Positions 44,652-52,574 of a stretch of 52,574 nucleotides of DNA are shown here, in pieces. The DNA is from Akkermansiaceae bacterium. Lineage in GTDB: Bacteria; Verrucomicrobiota; Verrucomicrobiia; Verrucomicrobiales; Akkermansiaceae. The position numbers and the translations under genes are program-made. Below the pieces are notes generated by a model. It was not told the DNA's origin. It did not search any database and was given only the letters and a program-made list of their open reading frames with translations. Positions within the stretch are counted from its first letter, which is position 1. The number at the start of each line of letters is the position of its first letter. The stretch covers positions 1 through 52,574 of the forward strand of contig JAPKDJ010000024.1 of the NCBI GenBank assembly GCA_026421245.1. Reading direction: 5' to 3'.

Positions 44652-47600
44652 ATGAGCAAACGCGTCTGGAACCCACCCGTCACTCCGCAAGGAGGAGATA
44701 CCACCACTGCTTGGCGTAGTGTTGGTGAAAAAGAAGGCTCGCAGAGTTTTCGCGAAATCCTCGAACGCGAGTTCCCGCAAGGTGATTCCCTTTCCGAGGA
44801 GGAGCAGAAAGTCTCCCGCCGAAATTTCACGAAACTCATGGGAGCTTCAACGGCTCTGTCCGGTCTCGGATTGGCCTCCTGCCGACGTCCTGAGAGCTAC
44901 ATTGTTCCGTATAAGAAGGCCCCAGAGTGGATCGTTCCAGGTAAACCTCTCTTCTATGCCAGCACCCGCCCGAAATCCGGAGGGGCGGTCCCATTGGTCG
45001 TGACCACCCACGAAGGGCGTCCTACCAAGCTTGAGCCCAATGCTGATCATCCAGATTCCGCCGGCACTTGTGCTCAAACCCAGGCTACGGTTCTCGATCT
45101 CTATTCTCCTTCCCGTTCCCAGAAAATTTTCAAAGGCGGCATGGAGGCGACTCAAAGCGAATTGCAGGAAGCGCTTGCAGCCTTGGATCTCTCTAAGACC
45201 GCTTTGGTTTTTGGTGAAGATGATTCACCGACCCGTAACCGTCTCGCCAAAGGTTTGGCGGGGAAGGGGGCGACTTTGATTTCCTACGAGGCCGTCTCCG
45301 GTGAACCCCTCCAAAAGGGACTGTCCCAAGTGGTGGATTTTTCTAAGGCAGACCGCATTCTTTCGCTCGATTGCGACTTTCTCGGTGCCGACCCGGTTGG
45401 AAACAGCCGCGTATTCTCGAAAAAACGTCAGGGTGGAAACGCCGACTACAATCAACAAGGGGATGTTGATGCCGCCAAAATGAACCGTCTCTACCAAGTT
45501 GAGACGCAGTTCAGCCTCACCGGAGGCATGGCCGATCACCGACTTCGAGTCGCCCCTAGTCGGGTTGGAGTGGTTGCAGCGGCTATCGCCGCCGAGTTAG
45601 GTGCAGGTGGACAGGATGCCTCAGACGAAGATAAAATAGCATTTTTCCCGGAAGCAGACAACGCTGCCGAGCTATTCAAGGAATGGGTAAAAGCCTGTGC
45701 TGATGACCTTAACGCTGCAGGAGCGAGGGCCTTGGTCTTGGCCGGTTCCCGGCAGACCAAGGCCGTGAAGCAGCTTGCCGCAGCCATGAACAAGGCCCTG
45801 GCCTCAAGTGCCGTTCAGTCTGTGAAAACCGACTTCGGGCAATACGGCACTCTCGCCGATCTCACCGCCAAGCTTGAGGCTGGCGATGTGGAAAACGTCA
45901 TTTTTCTTACTCCGTCCAATCCGGTTTTCGATGCGGACGGATTTGCAGGTGCTCTAGTCAAGGCCAAGGTCTCCATGCACTGGGGCCTTCGAAAGGATGC
46001 GACTGCGTGGGCCTGCGATTGGCACGTTCCCGCTGCACACTATCTCGAAAGCTGGGGCGACGTCCGCTCTGAGTCCGGTGTGCTTTCACTCATTCAACCC
46101 ATGATTCTTCCTCTCTACGGCGGAATCATGGAACTTGATCTCCTCCATGTTCTTGCCGGTGGAGATTTCGCCAGTGGAGAATTTTTCCCCGCCATGGGCG
46201 AGGTGAAAGCTACTTTCGCTGAAATTACCGGAAAGCCCGACGATATTGCTTGGCGTGATGCTCTCACCGAAGGCTTTGTTGCCGGCACTGCATACGCAAC
46301 TGGCGAGCTGAGTCCCGGAACTCCCTCGCTTGATTTCGGTTCTTCTCCAACAGCCAAAGGCCTGGAGATTGTCTTTTCAACCGATGCCTCCGTCCTTGAT
46401 GGTCGGTTTATCGACAACGCCTGGCTTCAGGAATCTCCCGATCCTGTCACCAAGATGACATGGGACAACGCGGCGCAAGTCTCTCCGCAGACCGCCAAGG
46501 ATCTCGGGATCTACGACAAAGTCATCGCTCTCGAGCCCAAGACCAATCTCATGGGCGTCGGCGGCAAGGTGAAAGTTTCCAAGCGCTACGAAACCGGAGA
46601 AGGAGAGGGGAACCATTCCCCCATGATTGAACTTACCGTGAGTGGTCGTGAACTGAAGGTTCCCGTTCTCATTGCCTACGGACATGCCGACAATGCTATC
46701 ACTCTTCCTGTTGGATACGGTCAAGCTGCCGACGATGGCCGCGAAGGTGCTCCCAAATTCGACTCGAGCAAACCCACGGTGGGGCTCGTTGGCGTCAACA
46801 CCGGATTTAACGCTTATCACCTCAGGACATCCCAAACTCCTTACTTCGCCACCGGCGGAGTGGTGAAGACGACTGAGGATAAATATCCCGTCGCTCTCAC
46901 CCAGGAGCACAACTCGATGTATGGCCGCGCGTTGGCCCGTGAAATTTCCACGAACGATCTTGAGGGCAAAGGATCTTTTGAGGATCAAAAGCAGAAAGTG
47001 AAGAAGCAGGGGATGGATTCCCACGCTCCGCCCAATATTTCCCTCTACAAGCCCGAAGGAAGCGAGACTTGGTCCAAGACCGATCTTGCGGCCAAGACTC
47101 ACCTTTCCGACGAAATTCACCAGTGGGGAATGGCCATCGATCTCAATACCTGCACCGGCTGTAACGCCTGTCTGGTTGCCTGTCAGGCCGAGAATAATAT
47201 TCCTGTTGTGGGCAAGGATCAGGTTGCCATGGGCCGCGAAATGCACTGGATCCGTATGGATCGCTACTTTGCGTCCCAGGAGAATCCCGTCGAACATGGC
47301 CACGTCAATAAGAACGCCGAAAATCCGGCTTGGGTCACTCAGAATCCGGAATCTATTCCTCAGCCTGTCGCTTGTGTTCAGTGTGAGATGGCTCCCTGCG
47401 AGACCGTTTGTCCGGTCAACGCGACCGTTCATACCGAGGAAGGCCTTAACTCGATGGCCTACAATCGCTGCATCGGAACGCGTTACTGCGCCAACAACTG
47501 CCCCTATAAGGCCCGTCGTTTCAATTTCTTCGACTACAACAAGCGTAATCCTCTCATCAAAGGCAATCTTTACAAAGGACCCTTTGGAGAGAAGAAAGTT

Positions 47601-48092
47601 GGAGAAGCTCCCCACCTTCAGCGGAACCCGAACGTCACCGTCCGGATGCGTGGAATCATGGAAAAATGCACCTACTGCGTGCAGCGTCTCCAGTCCGCCA
47701 AGATCAAGAAAAAGCAACAGCCCAAGGTCAATAATTACGCTGCCGGCAAAAAATCTTACGAGGTCAAAGTTGACATCATCAAGGACCTGCGCGTCAAAAC
47801 CGACAGCGTCAAGACCGCTTGTCAGGATGCTTGCCCAACGAGCGCCATCTCCTTCGGTAATCTCCTCAATAACGACTCCCAGGTGGTCCGCGCCAAAGGG
47901 AATGTCCTCGACTCAGTTAAGATCATCAAGGGTGACAAGTATGAAGAGATTCAAGGCAGCCCCCGAAATTACGACTTGCTTCAATACGTCAATACCCGTC
48001 CACGCACGAGCTACCTCGCCCGTGTGAAGAATCCGAACGATAAGATGCCCGATGCGAAATTCCTCGGTCAGGCAACGATCAACATTCACTAA
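44652..48092 (+). CDS. actB: Alternative complex III subunit B, iron-sulfur protein with molybdopterin-oxidoreductase-like domain
   Basis: The product has 1146 residues. A Tat-like motif (SRRNFTKLMG, Arg56-Arg57) precedes a domain of about 650 residues that resembles molybdopterin oxidoreductases but serves as a structural domain without cofactor in this family (known for ActB). From about 830 four ferredoxin-type cysteine clusters follow: CTGCNACLVAC, CVQCEMAPCETVCP, CIGTRYCANNCP and CTYC with CQDACP. These fit four Fe-S clusters. The frame is open from 44529, inside actA; ATG 44652 is the start with the expected motif. Confidence 0.95.
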   Translation: MSKRVWNPPVTPQGGDTTTAWRSVGEKEGSQSFREILEREFPQGDSLSEEEQKVSRRNFTKLMGASTALSGLGLASCRRPESYIVPYKKAPEWIVPGKPLFYASTRPKSGGAVPLVVTTHEGRPTKLEPNADHPDSAGTCAQTQATVLDLYSPSRSQKIFKGGMEATQSELQEALAALDLSKTALVFGEDDSPTRNRLAKGLAGKGATLISYEAVSGEPLQKGLSQVVDFSKADRILSLDCDFLGADPVGNSRVFSKKRQGGNADYNQQGDVDAAKMNRLYQVETQFSLTGGMADHRLRVAPSRVGVVAAAIAAELGAGGQDASDEDKIAFFPEADNAAELFKEWVKACADDLNAAGARALVLAGSRQTKAVKQLAAAMNKALASSAVQSVKTDFGQYGTLADLTAKLEAGDVENVIFLTPSNPVFDADGFAGALVKAKVSMHWGLRKDATAWACDWHVPAAHYLESWGDVRSESGVLSLIQPMILPLYGGIMELDLLHVLAGGDFASGEFFPAMGEVKATFAEITGKPDDIAWRDALTEGFVAGTAYATGELSPGTPSLDFGSSPTAKGLEIVFSTDASVLDGRFIDNAWLQESPDPVTKMTWDNAAQVSPQTAKDLGIYDKVIALEPKTNLMGVGGKVKVSKRYETGEGEGNHSPMIELTVSGRELKVPVLIAYGHADNAITLPVGYGQAADDGREGAPKFDSSKPTVGLVGVNTGFNAYHLRTSQTPYFATGGVVKTTEDKYPVALTQEHNSMYGRALAREISTNDLEGKGSFEDQKQKVKKQGMDSHAPPNISLYKPEGSETWSKTDLAAKTHLSDEIHQWGMAIDLNTCTGCNACLVACQAENNIPVVGKDQVAMGREMHWIRMDRYFASQENPVEHGHVNKNAENPAWVTQNPESIPQPVACVQCEMAPCETVCPVNATVHTEEGLNSMAYNRCIGTRYCANNCPYKARRFNFFDYNKRNPLIKGNLYKGPFGEKKVGEAPHLQRNPNVTVRMRGIMEKCTYCVQRLQSAKIKKKQQPKVNNYAAGKKSYEVKVDIIKDLRVKTDSVKTACQDACPTSAISFGNLLNNDSQVVRAKGNVLDSVKIIKGDKYEEIQGSPRNYDLLQYVNTRPRTSYLARVKNPNDKMPDAKFLGQATINIH

Positions 48093-48122
48093 TCTCGAGA
48101 AACCTTTCCTGCGACTGACATC

Positions 48123-49655
48123 ATGTCCAAAGAGACCAAACAGGCTGAGAACAACACCTCCAAGGTGAAGATTCCCGTGCTTGAGCGCGAGAAGTTGATT
48201 CTCAACAATCGTTCTTACCACTGGATCACCGAGCGCATTTGCGGAGTGGTTGAAGGGCGACAGCCCTTACTCTGGTGGATCCTTTTCATCCCTTCCGCGC
48301 TCATCGCTTTGGTCGGTGTGGTCGGTGGTCTAACTTATCTCGTTTCGACAGGGGTTGGAGTCTGGGGAAACACGAACCGTGTGATGTGGGGATGGCCCAT
48401 CGTGAACTTCGTGTTCTGGATTGGTATCGGTCACGCCGGAACCCTGATTTCCGCGATTCTTTTCCTCACCCGTCAGAACTGGCGGACGTCCATTAACCGG
48501 GCGGCTGAAGCCATGACAATCTTCGCGGTGATGTGCGCGGGTATTTTCCCTGCCTTCCACGTTGGCCGTGTTTGGATGGCTTGGTTCCTGGCTCCCATTC
48601 CCAATTCCAATGCGATCTGGCAGAACTTCAAATCGCCCCTCCTCTGGGACGTGTTCGCGGTTTCGACCTACTTTACGATTTCTTTGATCTTCTGGTTCCT
48701 CGGCATGGTTCCAGATCTCGCCACGATTCGCGATCGTTGCAAGCCCGGCATTCGGAAGTTCATGTATGGCATTTTTTCACTCGGTTGGCGCGGTGGCAAC
48801 CGGCAGTGGAGCCATTACGAAATGGCCTATCTTCTCCTCGCGGCCCTCTCGACCCCGCTGGTGCTCTCAGTGCACTCGGTGGTTTCGTTCGACTTCGCGA
48901 CGTCCGTCGTTCCTGGTTGGCACACCACGATCTTCCCGCCCTACTTCGTGGCTGGTGCGATCTTCGGTGGTTTCGCAATGGTGCTCACAATCATGATTCC
49001 TGCCCGGGCCCTCTATGGTCTGAATGACATGATCACGATGAAGCACATTGACAACATGGCCAAGATCATCCTCCTGACCGGAACGATCGTGGGATATGCC
49101 TACTTGATGGAACTCTTCATCGCCTTCTACTCTGGTGCGAAATACGAGGGAGCCGCCTTCCTTTTCCGAATCGATGGACCCTACTGGTGGGCTTACCTCG
49201 CCATGATGAGTTGCAACGTCCTCTCACCACAGATCTTCTGGTTTAAGAAGATGCGCGAAAACCTCTGGGTCGTCATGGCCGTAGCAATGTGTGTGAACAT
49301 CGGAATGTGGTTTGAGCGTTTCGTGATCATTGTCACGACCTTGGCCCGGATGTGGCTTCCCGGTGACTGGAAAACCTACAGTCCGAGTGGCGTTGATGTG
49401 CTGACCTTTGTCGGGACGATCGGAATGTTCCTCGCCCTTTTCCTCCTTTTCCTCCGCTTTCTACCCTGCATCAATATTGCCGAGGTGAAGTGGACCCTCA
49501 AAGAGAGTGACGCTCACGATGAGGACAAGAAAGACCATCCCGATGACGGCATCGAAGTCATCGAAGCTTACCAATACGAAATTCACGAAAATCCCGATGG
49601 AGCTGCCAAAGAGGCAGGTCTCGAGAGAGCAACCCCAACGGCTGAGAAGGCATGA
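48123..49655 (+). CDS. actC: Alternative complex III subunit C, NrfD-like membrane protein
   Basis: The product has 510 residues with about ten membrane segments from residue 50 ([20 protein letters not shown]). It is an NrfD/PsrC-like quinol-interacting subunit, with conserved [20 protein letters not shown] and [20 protein letters not shown]. It is thought to hold the quinol-oxidation site on the periplasmic side and perhaps a proton path. The C-terminal tail is acidic. It overlaps actD by ATGA at 49652. Confidence 0.94.
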   Translation: MSKETKQAENNTSKVKIPVLEREKLILNNRSYHWITERICGVVEGRQPLLWWILFIPSALIALVGVVGGLTYLVSTGVGVWGNTNRVMWGWPIVNFVFWIGIGHAGTLISAILFLTRQNWRTSINRAAEAMTIFAVMCAGIFPAFHVGRVWMAWFLAPIPNSNAIWQNFKSPLLWDVFAVSTYFTISLIFWFLGMVPDLATIRDRCKPGIRKFMYGIFSLGWRGGNRQWSHYEMAYLLLAALSTPLVLSVHSVVSFDFATSVVPGWHTTIFPPYFVAGAIFGGFAMVLTIMIPARALYGLNDMITMKHIDNMAKIILLTGTIVGYAYLMELFIAFYSGAKYEGAAFLFRIDGPYWWAYLAMMSCNVLSPQIFWFKKMRENLWVVMAVAMCVNIGMWFERFVIIVTTLARMWLPGDWKTYSPSGVDVLTFVGTIGMFLALFLLFLRFLPCINIAEVKWTLKESDAHDEDKKDHPDDGIEVIEAYQYEIHENPDGAAKEAGLERATPTAEKA

Positions 49656-50209
49656 GCACGAAAGTCCGCAGAGTATACGGCTACCTGGCCGAATTTAAAA
49701 ATGCCTCGCAGCTCTACAAAGCTGCTGAGAAAATCCGCGAGGCTGGATTCAAGAAATGGGATTGTTATACGCCCTATCCGGTTCACGGACTTGATGATGC
49801 GATGGGGGTGAAGCGTTCTATTCTTCCCTACTTCGTTTTCATCGGGGGACTCGTTGGTTTCATCACCGCGATCACGCTGGCGTATACCACACAGGTGGGA
49901 CTCTATCCAACCGTCGTGCAAGGCAAGCCGTCCAACATCTTCACCACCGCGGCCTTCTTCCCGGTGATGTTTGAGCTCACCATCCTTTTCTCCGGTTTCA
50001 CGGTTCTCTTTGGCCTTTTGGCCTTGATCGGCCTGCCCCGTTGGAACCATCCCATTTTTGCGAGCAAGCAGTTTGCCCGTGTGACTGACGACAAATTCTT
50101 CATCGCGATTGAAGCACGTGACGCCAAGTTCTCTGCTGAGGGAACCAAGGCTCTGCTTGATGAAATCGGCGGCGATAACATCGAACTCGTAGAAGACGAC
50201 TCCGAGTAA
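49652..50209 (+). CDS. actD: Alternative complex III subunit D (DUF3341)
   Basis: The product has 185 residues. A cytoplasmic N-terminal domain ([37 protein letters not shown]) is followed by two membrane segments (about 60-82 and 100-128). A C-terminal soluble end reads [20 protein letters not shown]. This matches ActD/DUF3341, a structural subunit near ActC. It is coupled to actC by a 4-bp overlap, and the actE start is 3 bp after its stop. Confidence 0.93.
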   Translation: MSTKVRRVYGYLAEFKNASQLYKAAEKIREAGFKKWDCYTPYPVHGLDDAMGVKRSILPYFVFIGGLVGFITAITLAYTTQVGLYPTVVQGKPSNIFTTAAFFPVMFELTILFSGFTVLFGLLALIGLPRWNHPIFASKQFARVTDDKFFIAIEARDAKFSAEGTKALLDEIGGDNIELVEDDSE

Positions 50210-50212
50210 GCC

Positions 50213-50833
50213 ATGAAATACTTCTTCCTTTCCCTTCTTGCTCTTGCCCTCCTTGTTGTTGGAGTGTTCGGCTTCCGCGGCGACAAGTTTTCCCAGGCAC
50301 CCATCGAGGTTTTCCCCGACATGGACCACCAGGATAAGATTCTGGCCCAGACAGCCAGTGGTTTCTTTGATGATGGGATGGGATCCCGTCACCCTGTTCT
50401 GGGAACTGTTCCCAAGAATGCTGACAGCGGCATTATGCCTCTCGAGTTTGGTGCCGGTCGCTCCGGTTATTACTTCGATGGCAAGCTCGAGGGGACATTC
50501 GGCAACGGAATGCCTGCTGAGCTCAAACTTGAAGCAAATGCCGATGCGGTTGGGCTTCTGGGGCGGGGCAAGGAGATGTTCAATGTCTACTGCGCCATCT
50601 GCCACGGAAAAGCTGGCGATGGGAAAGGGGTCGTCGGACACCACCTTGGCAAGGCCGGCGTGACCGTTTCGAATATTCACAGTTTCCCTCAGGAGACCCA
50701 TCCTGATGGATACATTTATCAGGTCATCTCAGACGGCAAGGGCCTGATGGGTGGCTACAAGCACAATCTTCCCGTGCGGGATCGCTGGGCCATCGTGGCC
50801 TACGTCCGTGCACTTCAGGCTTCCGCCAAATAA
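50213..50833 (+). CDS. actE: Alternative complex III subunit E, monoheme cytochrome c
   Basis: The product has 206 residues. A membrane or signal segment lies at 3-20. The heme motif CAICH (127-131) sits in GKEMFNVYCAICHGKAGDGKG. A likely distal methionine lies in DGKGLMGGYK. It accepts electrons from ActA and passes them to the terminal oxidase or a soluble carrier (family knowledge). Confidence 0.94.
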   Translation: MKYFFLSLLALALLVVGVFGFRGDKFSQAPIEVFPDMDHQDKILAQTASGFFDDGMGSRHPVLGTVPKNADSGIMPLEFGAGRSGYYFDGKLEGTFGNGMPAELKLEANADAVGLLGRGKEMFNVYCAICHGKAGDGKGVVGHHLGKAGVTVSNIHSFPQETHPDGYIYQVISDGKGLMGGYKHNLPVRDRWAIVAYVRALQASAK

Positions 50834-50854
50834 TTTTATCTGATTCATCACGAC

Positions 50855-52216
50855 ATGGCACATCAAGTGACATCTAAAGACATCCCAACCAACGGGGAGC
50901 ATCTGGAGAAAAGCAAAGTTGCAAAACTTCAGCTGATCACCGGTGTGATCGGCGGGATTGGTCTGATCGCAAGTATCATCTATCTCTTCGTCGGTGGAGG
51001 TGTTGAGAAGCCTGAAACAGAGGCTCACGAATCGTCTGTTGCGCATGGTTCATATGCCTTTTCCTGGCTCTTCGCTGTCTTTTTCGTAACGACGATCGCC
51101 CTCGGAGGATGCTTTTGGACCTTCCTGCACAACCTCTCTAATTCGGGGTGGGGGACATCAGTTCGCCGCATGATGGAAAACCTAGGCTTGGTTTTCCCAT
51201 TCCTCATTGTCTTCTGTATTCCTTTCCTCTTTCCTCAGGTTCAACAATATCTCTGGGAGTGGATGACCGCATACAAGCAGGCCACAGCCGCTCATCCAGG
51301 AATGGACGCCAGTAAAGCGTTGATGCATAGCTCGAATGCCCATGATCATCTTCTTGCTGCTAAGGTCTTCTACCTGAGTCCTGGATTCTGGTTACTTCGT
51401 TTCTTCTTCTACTTCATTGGTCTCGGTTTTTTCATCTGGCTTGTTCGTAAGTTCTCCGTTGCTCAGGACACCGATAAAAATCCTGGAACGAAGAACCTCT
51501 TTGCAGCGCGTAAGCACTCCTCATGGAGCATGATTGTCTTTGCGGTGACCCTGACCTTCCTCGCTCTCGACTTGGTGATGGCTCTCGATTACTCATGGTT
51601 CTCCACGATGTTCGGAGTTTACGTTTTCGCAGGATCAGCACTGAACTCAATGGCGGTTCTCATTCTCACCGGGATCTTTCTTCAGAAAGCCGGTTATCTC
51701 AACAAGGTGGTGACCGAGGAGCACTATCACATCATGGGTAAGCTCTGTTTTGCCTTCACGGTTTTCTGGGCTTACGTTTCCTTTTCCCAGTTCTTCCTCA
51801 TCTGGTATGCCAATATCGTCGAGGAAACCCGCTACTTCCTTCTCCGTAACACTGAGAACTGGAACTTGGTCAGCCTTTCCCTCGTCTTCATGCATTTCGC
51901 TCTTCCTTTCCTCGCCCTGCTTCGGTCGGACGTGAAGAAGAAGCCAACATTTATGATCGTTCTTTGCCTCTACATTCTCGTCATGCACGCGGTGGATGTT
52001 TATCATATGGTGATTCCCGAGCGCGGACCTTCGGTGGGCTTGGTGGTCGGCCATCACCCACAACTATGGATTAGCGGATCCTGGGTCGGAGATGTTTTGG
52101 CACTTGTGACCGCCGTATCCGGATTCCTCTTCCTCTATCTTCGCAACCTCACCTCGGTTGCTCTTTATCCTCACCGCGATCCTCGTATTCTCGAGTCCGC
52201 AAACCTTCATAACTAA
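50855..52216 (+). CDS. actF: Alternative complex III subunit F, membrane protein
   Basis: The product has 453 residues with about ten membrane segments, starting at about 24-46. Conserved-looking pieces are AVFFVTTIALGGCFWTFLHN, the loop FYLSPGFWLLRFFFYFIGLG and LVVGHHPQLWISGSWVGDVL. It is the second NrfD-like integral subunit of the complex (ActF). With actA to actE it completes the six-subunit core in canonical order. The cytochrome oxidase genes that often follow would lie beyond the window. Confidence 0.93.
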   Translation: MAHQVTSKDIPTNGEHLEKSKVAKLQLITGVIGGIGLIASIIYLFVGGGVEKPETEAHESSVAHGSYAFSWLFAVFFVTTIALGGCFWTFLHNLSNSGWGTSVRRMMENLGLVFPFLIVFCIPFLFPQVQQYLWEWMTAYKQATAAHPGMDASKALMHSSNAHDHLLAAKVFYLSPGFWLLRFFFYFIGLGFFIWLVRKFSVAQDTDKNPGTKNLFAARKHSSWSMIVFAVTLTFLALDLVMALDYSWFSTMFGVYVFAGSALNSMAVLILTGIFLQKAGYLNKVVTEEHYHIMGKLCFAFTVFWAYVSFSQFFLIWYANIVEETRYFLLRNTENWNLVSLSLVFMHFALPFLALLRSDVKKKPTFMIVLCLYILVMHAVDVYHMVIPERGPSVGLVVGHHPQLWISGSWVGDVLALVTAVSGFLFLYLRNLTSVALYPHRDPRILESANLHN

Positions 52217-52221
52217 TAGTC

Positions 52222-52574
52222 ATGGATCACACCCGCGATAACCCGCTCAAGCGATTTTCCGCCTTCTGGATCGCCCTGCTTCTTGTGACGGCTTTTGGCA
52301 TCGCCTGTTTCATTCTCCGTCCTCTGACTCACGGAAAAGTGGACGCCGCATACGAGATGACAGGTGAAGATCGCCTCACAATTAAAGCTGATATTGATAA
52401 GGTTCAGGCTGACACTTTAAACGTGGGTGCTTTGAATAGGGCACTCGAAGCAAAGACCAAGGATCTCATCAAACAACCTTCCGCTGGGAATATGCCCGTT
52501 CCAGAGGCCGCTCCTGCACCAGCTGATAAACCAGCTGATAAACCAGCTGATAAACCAGCTGATAAACCAGCTGA
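52222..52574 (+). CDS. Small single-pass membrane protein with PADK repeats, 3' end cut off by the window
   Basis: At least 117 residues are visible. A cytoplasmic MDHTRDNPLKRF is followed by one membrane segment (about 13-35) and a charged region. The part at the window end is a repeat encoding P-A-D-K. Its place right after actF suggests an accessory subunit of the respiratory complex, possibly in the position of ActG, but I cannot identify it from sequence. It starts 5 bp after the actF stop. Confidence 0.7.
   Translation, partial: MDHTRDNPLKRFSAFWIALLLVTAFGIACFILRPLTHGKVDAAYEMTGEDRLTIKADIDKVQADTLNVGALNRALEAKTKDLIKQPSAGNMPVPEAAPAPADKPADKPADKPADKPA
52519..52574 (+). repeat. 12-nt in-frame tandem repeat encoding PADK
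   Basis: The unit CCAGCTGATAAA is repeated four times exactly plus 8 further bases, up to the last base of the window. The copies are identical at the DNA level, which points to recent expansion and probable length variation. The encoded chain is proline-rich and flexible, and could bridge the membrane segment to a domain beyond the window. Confidence 0.92.

Noticed and set aside
46377-47717. 446-codon open frame on the minus strand opposite actB
   Set aside because: It lies over the iron-sulfur region of actB, which has unmistakable cysteine motifs; the antisense translation has no recognisable domain.

Overview
The window reads as a chromosomal segment of a free-living, aerobic, Gram-negative member of the Planctomycetes-Verrucomicrobia-Chlamydiae group, most likely a marine verrucomicrobium. 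The evidence is the gene mix: Planctomycete-type cytochrome proteins (DUF1592/1588/1585 with DUF1552), several formylglycine sulfatases, FG-GAP/ASPIC-UnbV proteins, a XylR-type AraC regulator, an MFS-PlsC fusion and a six-gene alternative complex III operon. No taxonomic search was possible.

Region 1 (1-7.7 kb): two large paralogous secreted beta-propeller proteins with ASPIC/UnbV ends lie tail to tail. Each reading frame is interrupted by one in-frame TGA at exactly the same place (D-L-TGA-S-x-(F/L)-W). Each TGA is followed 17 nt later by a GGTC tetraloop on a seven-position stem, and the two stems differ by a compensated base pair. I read both as selenoproteins with a bacterial SECIS element, and this is the main discovery candidate. 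One of the pair also carries a C-terminal thioredoxin-like domain with WCPVC. The second is preceded by a XylR/AraC regulator and a frameshifted deiodinase-like redoxin gene.

Region 2 (7.8-21 kb): a polysaccharide-utilisation neighbourhood. A SASA-type esterase, a sulfatase, a proline-iminopeptidase-like hydrolase and a second sulfatase form one plus-strand run. The minus strand carries an FG-GAP protein, a third sulfatase and a DUF1552/DUF1592 pair. A decayed TPR gene lies between the two groups.

Region 3 (21-33.3 kb): housekeeping genes mnmA, an MFS-acyltransferase, grpE-dnaJ, rsmE, an L,D-transpeptidase and der. They are followed by a zinc-ribbon protein, a membrane cytochrome with leucine-rich repeats and a MidA-like methyltransferase. 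Region 4 (33.3-42.6 kb): a penicillin-binding protein whose transpeptidase SxxK motif is lost heads a tightly coupled five-gene run ending in a CPA1 antiporter. It faces a TPR protein on the other strand.

Region 5 (42.6-52.6 kb): a Dabb-domain protein and a decayed secreted-protein gene precede the operon actABCDEF, which encodes the quinol:electron-acceptor oxidoreductase alternative complex III. A pair of near-perfect Rex-like (or CRP-like) operators sits immediately upstream of actA, suggesting redox control of respiration. The window ends inside a small membrane protein gene with a 12-nt PADK-encoding repeat. No tRNA, rRNA, CRISPR array, insertion sequence or prophage was seen.
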